Positions 6,456-12,857 of a stretch of DNA of 14,890 bases are shown piece after piece. Both the position numbers and the translations under genes were made by a program. Source of the stretch: an uncultured Collinsella sp. Lineage in GTDB: Bacteria; Actinomycetota; Coriobacteriia; Coriobacteriales; Coriobacteriaceae. Every line of letters begins with the position of its first letter. Position 1 is the stretch's first letter. The notes beneath the pieces were generated by a model. It made no database searches, was not told where the DNA came from, and was given only the letters and a program-made list of their open reading frames with translations. The stretch spans positions 1 through 14,890 of the forward strand of contig CABSMV010000042.1 in NCBI GenBank assembly GCA_902478935.1, given 5' to 3'.

Positions 6456-6773
6456 CTAGTGGCGGCGAGCGTTGAGTTCGCCGGCCAGCTCGTCGAGGGT
6501 GATGCCGTAGCGCTCGAGCGTCACGAGCAAGTGGTAGATCAGGTCGCCAGCCTCGTAGCGGATGTGATCGTGATCGTTATCCTTGCAGGCCATGATCACC
6601 TCGCTCGCCTCCTCGGCAAGCTTCTTGAGCAGCTCGTCCTCGACGTCGGTCAGCAGGCGAGCGGTATAGCTCTCCTGCGGCGATGCGTCGCGACGGCCGT
6701 GAATCACCTCGGCGAGCCCCGTCAGCGTCTCACCGATATTTCCATCCTGAACGTTTGCGGTGCGCACACCCAT
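6456..6773 (-). CDS. hisE: phosphoribosyl-ATP pyrophosphatase
   Basis: Second step of histidine synthesis: hydrolyses PR-ATP to PR-AMP and pyrophosphate. At 105 residues it is a single-function HisE of normal size. The all-alpha NTP pyrophosphatase motifs are visible: SYTARLL (35-41), KKLAEEASEVIMA (50-62) with Glu54, Glu55 and Glu58, and YEAGDLIYHLLV (73-84) with Glu74 and Asp77. The ATG has GAAAGGA 7 nt upstream. It is the last gene of the operon, 46 nt after hisI; in many bacteria the two are fused as HisIE, but here they are separate. A palindrome-bearing convergent gap follows. Confidence 0.97.
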   Translation of the reverse strand: MGVRTANVQDGNIGETLTGLAEVIHGRRDASPQESYTARLLTDVEDELLKKLAEEASEVIMACKDNDHDHIRYEAGDLIYHLLVTLERYGITLDELAGELNARRH

Positions 6774-6819
6774 AGTTCAATCCTTTCTGGTTGGCCGAGC
6801 GTCTAATCGAGCGCCCGCC

Positions 6820-7149
6820 CTACGCGAGTTTCTTAAAGAAGCAGGTACGGTTGCCGGTATGGCAGGCCGGACCCGGCGAGTCAACCTTGACCAGCAGCGT
6901 ATCGCTATCGCAGTCGGCCCAAAGCTCCTTGACCTCCTGCATATTGCCGCTCGTCGCGCCCTTGTTCCAGAGCTCCTGGCGACTGCGGCTCCAAAACCAC
7001 GTGGTACCGGTCTTGAGCGTCAGCCCCACCGACTCCTCGTTCATCCAAGCAACCATAAGCACCTCGCCGGTGTCATACTGCTGAACAACACAAGGAATCA
7101 ATCCTTTGGCGTCGTATTTAAGATCCGCTGGAGTAGTAATTTCTCTCAT
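6820..7149 (-). CDS. hisI: phosphoribosyl-AMP cyclohydrolase
   Basis: Third step: opens the adenine ring of PR-AMP. A 109-residue, zinc- and Mg-dependent cytoplasmic enzyme. Motifs are VLMVAWMNEES (30-40), TTWFWSRSRQELWNKGATSGN (49-69), the Mg-binding Asp79/Asp81/Asp83 in ADCDSDTLLV and the Zn-binding Cys80, Cys96 and Cys103 (GPACHTGNRTCFF). I use the ATG at 7149 because it gives the canonical N-terminus (MREITTPADL); upstream in-frame sequence is the palindromic element, not protein-like. The ribosome site is weak (GGGG, 7 nt before the ATG). It is separated from hisF by a 153-nt structured gap, the largest inside the operon. Confidence 0.96.
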   Translation of the reverse strand: MREITTPADLKYDAKGLIPCVVQQYDTGEVLMVAWMNEESVGLTLKTGTTWFWSRSRQELWNKGATSGNMQEVKELWADCDSDTLLVKVDSPGPACHTGNRTCFFKKLA

Positions 7150-7184
7150 TTCAATTCCCCAATTTAAACATCGCCGGTCGGCGA

Positions 7185-7284
7185 GGGTTGTCCAGGTGCC
7201 GCAGGTTGCCGCGAAAGAGGAGCGACGCGTACTTTGGTACGCGAGCGACGGTTTAAGCGGCAAGATGCGGTGCCTGGGCAAGCC
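7185..7284. repeat. nested palindromic element between hisF and hisI
   Basis: An outer stem joins 7192-7203 (CCAGGTGCCGCA) to 7266-7277 (TGCGGTGCCTGG), and TTGCCGC (7206-7212) to GCGGCAA (7257-7263). A looser extension reaches 7185/7284. Inside, CGCGTAC (7226-7232) and GTACGCG (7237-7243) form a perfect hairpin with loop TTTG. That hairpin is flanked on both sides by AGCGA in direct orientation (7221-7225, 7244-7248). The two outer-stem differences are G-U pairs in plus-strand RNA but A-C clashes in the his transcript (minus). No protein-coding sense was found. Confidence 0.75.
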
Positions 7285-7302
7285 GCAGCGAAGCCCGCAG
7301 CA

Positions 7303-8085
7303 TTAGAAGTCCAACCTCACAGGAATACCTTGAGAGGCCATATACTCTTTGACTTCGCGAATGCTGAACGTCCCAAAGTGAAAGACGCTCGCCGCCAGCA
7401 CGGCATCGGCCTCGCCCTCAATCACGCCCTCGGCAAAATGCTCGAGCGTACCCACGCCGCCGCTTGCGATCACCGGAATCGGCACCGCGCGCGCCACGGC
7501 GCGGGTGAGCGCCAGGTCAAAGCCGGCCTTGGTGCCGTCGCGGTCCATACTGGTGAGCAAAATCTCGCCGGCGCCGCGACGAGCCGCTTCCTCGGCCCAC
7601 GCCACCGCGTCGATACCCGTGGCGTTGCGGCCTCCCGCGGTAAAGACCTCCCACCTATCGGCACCCGGCTCTCCGGGCAAACCGACGCGCTTGGCATCGA
7701 TCGCCACGACCACGGCCTGGCTGCCAAACGCCGCGGCAGCCTGGCTGATCAGCGACGGGTCACGCACGGCGGCAGAGTTGAGCGACACCTTATCGGCACC
7801 GGCGGCAACCATGGTCCGCATGCCCGCCAAGTCGCGGAAACCGCCACCCACGGTATAGGGAATAGCGAGCTCCTCGGCCGCATGCGCCGCCATCTCGATA
7901 GTCGTCGCACGGTTGTCGCTCGTGGCGGTAATGTCCAGGAAGACGACCTCGTCCGCACCCTCGCGGTCATAGGCACGCGCCAGCTCCACCGGATCGCCCG
8001 CATCGCGCAGGCTCACGAAGTTGACGCCCTTGACCACGCGGCCGTCCTTAACATCCAGGCAGGGAATCACGCGCTTGGTAAGCAT
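7303..8085 (-). CDS. hisF: imidazole glycerol phosphate synthase, cyclase subunit
   Basis: Uses ammonia from HisH to convert PRFAR into imidazole glycerol phosphate and AICAR. A 260-residue (beta-alpha)8 barrel starting MLTKRVIPCLDVKDGRVVKG. Catalytic Asp11 (CLDVKDG) and Asp130 (AIDAKR) are present, with the phosphate-binding GGGF (80-83), SLNSAA (101-106) and IASGGVG (206-212). The ATG has GGGGAGGAG upstream and lies 3 nt after the hisA stop, so translation is probably coupled. Its partner hisH is in the same operon, two genes upstream. The gene is of normal length and intact. Confidence 0.98.
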   Translation of the reverse strand: MLTKRVIPCLDVKDGRVVKGVNFVSLRDAGDPVELARAYDREGADEVVFLDITATSDNRATTIEMAAHAAEELAIPYTVGGGFRDLAGMRTMVAAGADKVSLNSAAVRDPSLISQAAAAFGSQAVVVAIDAKRVGLPGEPGADRWEVFTAGGRNATGIDAVAWAEEAARRGAGEILLTSMDRDGTKAGFDLALTRAVARAVPIPVIASGGVGTLEHFAEGVIEGEADAVLAASVFHFGTFSIREVKEYMASQGIPVRLDF

Positions 8086-8088
8086 GGG

Positions 8089-8832
8089 CTACTCCTCCCC
8101 TCGGGCGGCGACCAGCGCCTGTACCAGCGTAAAGTTGCCTTCATAGAGCGCGCGACCGGTAATGGCGCCTTCGATCGCGCCCTCACCCACTGCGGTCAGC
8201 GCGCGGATGTCGTCGAGCGTCGAGATGCCGCCCGATGCCACGACGGGAAAGCCCGCGACCTCGGCCACATGGCGATACGCCGCCACATCGATGCCCGTCT
8301 GCATGCCATCGCGCGCGATGTCGGTATACACCAGATGTTTAAAGCCCAGCTCGGTGAGCTGCGCCACGGCATCGTCGAGCGCCACGTCCGCGCCGTCGCG
8401 CCAGCCATTCACCTTGACCTGGCCGTCGCGTGCGGCAATGTCAGCCACCAACAGCTCGCCAAAGCCTTTGGCCGCCACCACGGCAAAACCCGGCTCGGTC
8501 ACCAGCACGGTACCCAGTGCGATGCGGCGTGCGCCGTAGCCGGCCAACTCGTCGATGCGCGCGAGCGAGCGGACGCCGCCGCCCACGTCCACAGACAGAC
8601 CGTCGACGCCGCAGATGGCCTTGATCGCCGCCGAGTTGGCAGCGCATGCGTCCTCGTCCTCGCCAAAGGCAGCGGACAGATCGACGACGTGCACCCAGCT
8701 TGCGCCCTGCTCGGCAAACGAGCGGGCGACGGCCACGGGGTCGTCGGAATATACCTTGCAGCGGCTGCGGTCGCCGCGCTCCAGGCGCACGACCTTACCG
8801 CCGATCAGATCGATTGCGGGAAACAGGATCAT
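8089..8832 (-). CDS. hisA: ProFAR isomerase (HisA)
   Basis: Isomerises ProFAR to PRFAR. A 247-residue (beta-alpha)8 barrel homologous to HisF. Visible residues are Asp8 in FPAIDLIGGKVVRL (general base), VDVGGGVRS (81-89), Asp131 in LLVADIAARDG (likely acid), YTDIARDGMQTG (169-180) and VASGGIS (198-204). Some actinobacteria carry a dual-substrate version, PriA, that also replaces TrpF; the sequence alone does not rule that out, and no trp gene is in view. The ATG has GAGGAGG 7 nt upstream and overlaps the hisH stop in an ATGA arrangement, implying translational coupling. Confidence 0.97.
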   Translation of the reverse strand: MILFPAIDLIGGKVVRLERGDRSRCKVYSDDPVAVARSFAEQGASWVHVVDLSAAFGEDEDACAANSAAIKAICGVDGLSVDVGGGVRSLARIDELAGYGARRIALGTVLVTEPGFAVVAAKGFGELLVADIAARDGQVKVNGWRDGADVALDDAVAQLTELGFKHLVYTDIARDGMQTGIDVAAYRHVAEVAGFPVVASGGISTLDDIRALTAVGEGAIEGAITGRALYEGNFTLVQALVAARGEE

Positions 8833-9530
8833 CGGCCGGCCTCCTCGACGATGTTGACGAAGTTCTTAAGGATGCGCTGACCCAGCGCGGAGGATTTCTC
8901 GGGATGGAACTGGCAGCCCCACACGTTGCCATGGCGCACGATGCACGGGAAGCTCCGCGTATAGTGCGTGCGCGCCAGCACATCGGCGGCATCGGCGTCG
9001 TCGGCCACCGCGTAGCTGTGGGTAAAGTACATGTTGGCACCCTCGGCAAAACCAGTAAGCAGCGGATCGACCGCACCGGCGGGCGTCATGTGCACCTGGT
9101 CCCAGCCCACGTGCGGCACCTTCAGGCGGCTCGACTCCAAGCGTGTGCACGAGCCGCGCATAATACCCAGGCCATCGACCCAGGGACCGCCAGCCTGCTC
9201 GGAGGCATCGTCGTCCGCGTCCGCGCCTTCGTCCGCCGGCACGCCCTCGTTGCCGCGCTCAAAAAATAGCTGAAGGCCCAGGCAGATGCCGAGCAGCGGA
9301 GTTCCGGCGGCAACGGCGTCGAGCACGGCCGCCGCCTCGCCGCTTTGGCGCATAAAGACAATCGCGTCATAGAACGCGCCCACGCCCGGGATGACCAGGC
9401 CGTCGGCGTTGCGGATCTGCTCCGGATCGTCCGATGTGCAGGCGGCGGCACCGGCGCGCGCAAGCCCGCGCACAACGCTCGACAAGTTGCCCTTGTGGTA
9501 GTCGACCACCACAATCTTCGGTTCGCCCAC
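8829..9530 (-). CDS. hisH: imidazole glycerol phosphate synthase, glutamine amidotransferase subunit
   Basis: Releases ammonia from glutamine and feeds it to HisF. A class I amidotransferase of 233 residues with the triad Cys83 (GICLGLQ), His209 and Glu211 (QFHPEKS). I choose the GTG at 9530, giving (V/M)GEPKIVVVDYHKGN, because GGGAGGG sits 5 nt upstream. An ATG 17 codons farther up lies within the palindrome loop and adds sequence without family likeness. The protein is longer than E. coli HisH (196), mainly from an acidic insert at about 96-117 (many Asp, Glu and Ala) just after the nucleophile region. The stop overlaps hisA by ATGA. An 80-nt gap with a palindrome separates it from hisB. 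Confidence 0.95.
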   Translation of the reverse strand: MGEPKIVVVDYHKGNLSSVVRGLARAGAAACTSDDPEQIRNADGLVIPGVGAFYDAIVFMRQSGEAAAVLDAVAAGTPLLGICLGLQLFFERGNEGVPADEGADADDDASEQAGGPWVDGLGIMRGSCTRLESSRLKVPHVGWDQVHMTPAGAVDPLLTGFAEGANMYFTHSYAVADDADAADVLARTHYTRSFPCIVRHGNVWGCQFHPEKSSALGQRILKNFVNIVEEAGR

Positions 9531-9534
9531 GCGA

Positions 9535-9541
9535 CCCTCCC
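9535..9541 (-). promoter_or_regulatory. ribosome binding site deciding the GTG start of hisH
   Basis: On the minus strand GGGAGGG lies at 9541-9535, leaving TCGC before the GTG at 9530-9528. The spacing fits the GTG, and would place any upstream ATG start before the ribosome site. Confidence 0.75.
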
Positions 9542-9555
9542 TTTTCCCATCATCC

Positions 9556-9596
9556 AAAACCACCACAAAGGGGACAGGCACCTTCGTGGTGGTTTT
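9556..9596. repeat. palindrome between hisB and hisH (16-bp arms, 9-nt loop)
   Basis: AAAACCACCACAAAGG (9556-9571) is inverted at 9581-9596 (CCTTCGTGGTGGTTTT) with one difference. The difference is a G-U pair in the minus-strand transcript. The loop is GGACAGGCA. A degenerate further copy of the right arm follows (CCCTTGTGGCGGTTACAG, 9599-9616) and runs into the hisB stop. The stem is bounded by A and T runs, so it could act as a weak two-way terminator, but it stands inside the his operon where full termination would be costly. Confidence 0.75.
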
Positions 9597-9610
9597 TACC
9601 CTTGTGGCGG

Positions 9611-10198
9611 TTACAGTGAACCCTTGGTGCTGGGGATGCCCTGCACGCGAGGGTCCAGCTCACAGGCTTGGCGCATCGTGCGGCCCACGGCCTTAAAGGC
9701 GGCCTCGATAATGTGATGCGAGTTGCCGCCCGCCAGCTCGCGCACGTGCAGCGTGAGCTTGGCGTCGCGCGCAAAGGCGTAGAAGAACTCGACGGCCAGC
9801 TCGGTATCGAAGCTGCCCACGCGCTCGGTCGGCACGGGCAGCTCGCAGTAGGCCTGCCCGCGGCCCGAAATATCAACAGCAGCCATCACGAGCGTCTCGT
9901 CCATGGCGATCGCCGCGTCGGCAAAGCGCGTAATGCCCGCTTTGTCGCCCAGCGCCTGGCAAAACGCCTCGCCCAGCACAATACCCGTGTCCTCGACGGT
10001 GTGGTGCGCATCGACCTCCACGTCGCCCACCGCGTGCACCGTCAGATCGAACAGACCATGGCGGCCAAAAGCGTTGAGCATGTGGTCGAAAAACGGCACG
10101 CCGGTTGAGATATCGCACACGCCGCTTCCGTCCAGGTCGAGCTTTACGACAATGTCGGTCTCGCCCGTCTTGCGGGTCACCTCGGCATAGCGGTCCAT
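9611..10198 (-). CDS. hisB: imidazoleglycerol-phosphate dehydratase (single-domain HisB)
   Basis: Dehydrates imidazole glycerol phosphate to imidazole acetol phosphate. With 195 residues it is the dehydratase domain only; the N-terminal phosphatase domain of the enterobacterial bifunctional HisB is absent. Mn-binding motifs are PFFDHML (35-41), AHHTVEDTG (64-72; His65, His66, Glu69) and SHHIIEAAFKA (160-170; His161, His162, Glu165). The ATG follows the hisC stop with no gap, and its AGGAGGAG ribosome site is inside the end of hisC, so the two are translationally coupled. The missing phosphatase is probably supplied by the PHP gene at 5424. Confidence 0.98.
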   Translation of the reverse strand: MDRYAEVTRKTGETDIVVKLDLDGSGVCDISTGVPFFDHMLNAFGRHGLFDLTVHAVGDVEVDAHHTVEDTGIVLGEAFCQALGDKAGITRFADAAIAMDETLVMAAVDISGRGQAYCELPVPTERVGSFDTELAVEFFYAFARDAKLTLHVRELAGGNSHHIIEAAFKAVGRTMRQACELDPRVQGIPSTKGSL

Positions 10199-11314
10199 CT
10201 ACATCTCCTCCTTCACCAGCGCGGCAAACGCAGCCAGCACCTCGTCGTTTTCCTGCGGGGTACCCACGGTAATGCGTAGGCAGTCCGCGAGCCCCGGCGC
10301 GTAGCTAAAGTCGCGCACCAAAATCGAATACTCGTCGCGCAGACGCTCGCGCACGCGCGTGGCATGCGGCGTGCGCACGAGCACAAAGTTCGCCGCGCTC
10401 GGCCACGCCTCCACGGGCAGACCCTCGGCAGCCGTTGCGCGCAGGGCGCACAGTTCGCGCTCGCGCTCGGATGCAACCTGTGCCACCACGGGCGCGTACG
10501 CATCGCGGGCACGCACGCAGGCAAGCGCCGCCGCCTGGCTCAGCACATTGACCGAATAGATCTGGCGAATCGCCGCGAACACGTCGATGACCTCGGGGAC
10601 TGCAATCACATAGCCCAGACGCGTACCGGCGGCGCCGAACGCCTTGGACAGCGTATGCAAAATCACCAGGTTGGGATGCTCGGCGATAAGGCCTTGCGCC
10701 GTGGTTGCCGCGCCAAACGAATCGTCCGCAAACTCAACGTAGGCCTCGTCGACCATCACCATGCCGGGGCACGCATCGCACAGCGCCGCGACAAAGTCGA
10801 GCGGCGCCACGTCGCCCGTGGGATTGTTGGGCGAGGTCACGATCGCCAGGCTGCATTCGGGCGCCGCCGAAAGCACCGCCGCCTGGTCGAGCTCAAAGGT
10901 CGCCGGGTCGCGCCACACGTCGCGCACCTCGGTCTGACAGAGCGATGCAAAGAACGCATACTCGCTAAAGCACGGTGGGCAGTTGAGCAGGGTCCGCCCC
11001 GCGCCGCCAAACGCCAGCAGGTAGTTATAGAGCAGCTCGTCTCCGCCGTTGCCCACGCAGATATTCTCGCGCGTCACGCCATGCCAAGCGGCGAGCTCGT
11101 CGCGCAGGTCGTTGGACATGGGATCGGGGTAGCGGTTGAGCGGCGTGGCAGCCAGGGCGGCGTCGACCGCCTCGCGCACGCCGGCCGGTACGGGATAGGT
11201 GTTCTCGTTGGCCGAAAGGTTGATGCGCGTGGGCGTAAAGTTGGGATCGTAGGGCTCAATGCCGGCCAAGTACGGCTGGACGAGCTCCTTCATGCGGGGC
11301 GTGAGTTCGGCCAT
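10199..11314 (-). CDS. hisC: histidinol-phosphate aminotransferase
   Basis: PLP-dependent class II-type aminotransferase making histidinol phosphate from imidazole acetol phosphate and glutamate. It has 371 residues. Motifs are LSANENTYPVP (33-43), RYPDPM (61-66), GNGGDELL (88-95), TSPNNPTGD (160-168), VDEAYVEF (188-195), the PLP lysine Lys224 in HTLSKAFGAAGTRLGY and the carboxylate-binding Arg347 in CLRITVG. I use the ATG at 11314: GAGGAGG lies just upstream and it follows the hisD stop after one base. An alternative ATG 11 codons upstream overlaps hisD and lacks a ribosome site. Confidence 0.97.
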   Translation of the reverse strand: MAELTPRMKELVQPYLAGIEPYDPNFTPTRINLSANENTYPVPAGVREAVDAALAATPLNRYPDPMSNDLRDELAAWHGVTRENICVGNGGDELLYNYLLAFGGAGRTLLNCPPCFSEYAFFASLCQTEVRDVWRDPATFELDQAAVLSAAPECSLAIVTSPNNPTGDVAPLDFVAALCDACPGMVMVDEAYVEFADDSFGAATTAQGLIAEHPNLVILHTLSKAFGAAGTRLGYVIAVPEVIDVFAAIRQIYSVNVLSQAAALACVRARDAYAPVVAQVASERERELCALRATAAEGLPVEAWPSAANFVLVRTPHATRVRERLRDEYSILVRDFSYAPGLADCLRITVGTPQENDEVLAAFAALVKEEM

Positions 11315-11315
11315 T

Positions 11316-12752
11316 TTAGGCCTCCTCGCCAGCCACGCCAGCGCCATCTGCGCCTGCTGCCGCCAGGTCCACGCCCTCGGCGACCGTCGCCACGGCGTCG
11401 CCCGGCCAGGCGACCTTGGTCAGGTCGGCTGCAGCCAGCGACTCGGCACTCACGGCATCCTCGCCCTGCTCCAGCACGCGGCGACGCAGGGCGACCGAAA
11501 GCGCGTGCGCCCACAGGCCCTCGGCCTCGGCCAGGCGCTGCGTGGCGGAAGCGTCGGAGAGCAGGCCCTCGGGCGTATAGCAAATGACGCTCGAGCGCTT
11601 AACGAACTCTTCGACCGAAAGCGGGTTGGAGAACATGGCCGTGCCGCCGGTCGGCAGCGTGTGGTTGGGGCCGGCAACATAATCGCCGAGCGGCTCGGAG
11701 CTCCAGGCGCCCACAAAGATGGCGCCGGCGTTGCGAATGCCGCCAAGCAGGCCCATCGCATCCTTGCAGTGCAGCTCCAGGTGCTCGGGCGCCACGGTGT
11801 TCACCGCCTCGACGGCGGCAGCCATGTCGGCGGCCACCACGATGGTGCCCTCGTTATCGAACGAGGCGCGCGTGATCTCGGCACGCGGGGACTGCGCCAC
11901 CAGGATGTCAATACCCGCCTCGACCTCGCGCGCAAACTGCTCGTCGCAGGTCACCAGATAGCAGGCTGCCAGCGGATCGTGCTCGGCTTGGGCCATCAGG
12001 TCGGCCGCGACCACCATGGGCTTGGCCGTGGCATCGGCCAGCACACAGACCTCGGAGGGGCCAGCGACCATATCGATGCCCACGTCGCCGGAGACGATCT
12101 GCTTGGCAGCGGCGACAAAGGCGTTGCCCGGGCCGGTGATCTTGTCGACGCGCGGAATGGTCTCGGTGCCGTACGCCAGCGCGGCCACGGCTTGAGCGCC
12201 GCCCACCATATAGATTTCGTCCACGCCGCCGAGCTTTGCCGCGGCAAGCGTGTAGGGGCTGATCAGGCCGTCCTTTTGCGGCGGAGTCACCATAACCACG
12301 CGCTTGACGCCGGCGACCTTGGCGGGAATGGCGTTCATGAGCACGGTGGAGGGATATTGCGCGCGGCCGCCCGGTACATAGATGCCGGCCGCCGCGAGCG
12401 GGGTCACCTTAACGCCGAGCATCGTGCCGTCCACACGCGTGGTAAACCAGCTCTGCTCGATCTCGCGCTGGTGGAACTCGCGAATCTGGCGTGCAGCCTT
12501 TTCGAGCGCCGCGACAAAAGCGGGATCGAGGCCTTCAAGCGCGGCATCGACCTGCTCTTGCGGCAGACGGAAGCTCTGCAGCTCGACGCCGTCAAAACGC
12601 TGGCAGTAATCGCGCACCGCGGCATCGCCGTTTGCACGCACGTTGGCCACGATATCGCGGGCGGCGTCGACGATGTTTTGCGGCAGCACACCCTTGCGGT
12701 TGAGCTGGTTGGTAACGAGGCGCTCACCGGGAGCAAGCTTGATGGTCTTCAT
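11316..12752 (-). CDS. hisD: histidinol dehydrogenase with C-terminal extension
   Basis: Catalyses the last two steps, oxidising histidinol to histidine with two NAD. It has 478 residues against about 430-440 usually. Landmarks are PGGRAQYPSTVLMNAIPAKV (127-146), GGAQAVAALAYGT (184-196), KITGPGN (204-210), the Zn-site Gln255 and His258 (AQAEHDP), catalytic Glu323-His324 (APEHLEL), Asp357 (EPLGDYVAGPNH) and the late Zn ligand His416. About 55 residues follow, ending in an Ala/Gly/Val-rich tail (450-478) with no known role. The ATG has AGGGGAT upstream. It comes 105 nt after hisZG, the only wide gap near the operon start. Confidence 0.97.
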   Translation of the reverse strand: MKTIKLAPGERLVTNQLNRKGVLPQNIVDAARDIVANVRANGDAAVRDYCQRFDGVELQSFRLPQEQVDAALEGLDPAFVAALEKAARQIREFHQREIEQSWFTTRVDGTMLGVKVTPLAAAGIYVPGGRAQYPSTVLMNAIPAKVAGVKRVVMVTPPQKDGLISPYTLAAAKLGGVDEIYMVGGAQAVAALAYGTETIPRVDKITGPGNAFVAAAKQIVSGDVGIDMVAGPSEVCVLADATAKPMVVAADLMAQAEHDPLAACYLVTCDEQFAREVEAGIDILVAQSPRAEITRASFDNEGTIVVAADMAAAVEAVNTVAPEHLELHCKDAMGLLGGIRNAGAIFVGAWSSEPLGDYVAGPNHTLPTGGTAMFSNPLSVEEFVKRSSVICYTPEGLLSDASATQRLAEAEGLWAHALSVALRRRVLEQGEDAVSAESLAAADLTKVAWPGDAVATVAEGVDLAAAGADGAGVAGEEA

Positions 12753-12785
12753 ATCGGTATCCCCTATCGGTCGAGGTTGTGTTCG

Positions 12786-12816
12786 AAAAACGAGCGACTG
12801 GGCAGCGGCACCAGTC
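12786..12816 (-). terminator. possible weak hairpin/attenuator between hisZG and hisD
   Basis: On the minus strand GACTGG and CCAGTC (plus 12796-12801 and 12811-12816) can pair. They are followed by GCTCG and then five U residues (plus A run 12786-12790). The five bases between stem and U-run and the short stem make it a poor terminator, but it lies in the widest gap of the early operon. Confidence 0.3.
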
Positions 12817-12857
12817 GGCCCGCAGCCCGTACGTTGGGGCGCCCGTGCGCGCTCGCG

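Noticed and set aside
7150..7281. An upstream start for hisI adding 44 residues
   Set aside because: The added sequence is the translated palindromic repeat; MREITTPADL is the normal HisI N-terminus.
7234..8880. A 548-codon plus-strand open frame over hisF and hisA
   Set aside because: Antisense shadow of two certain genes.
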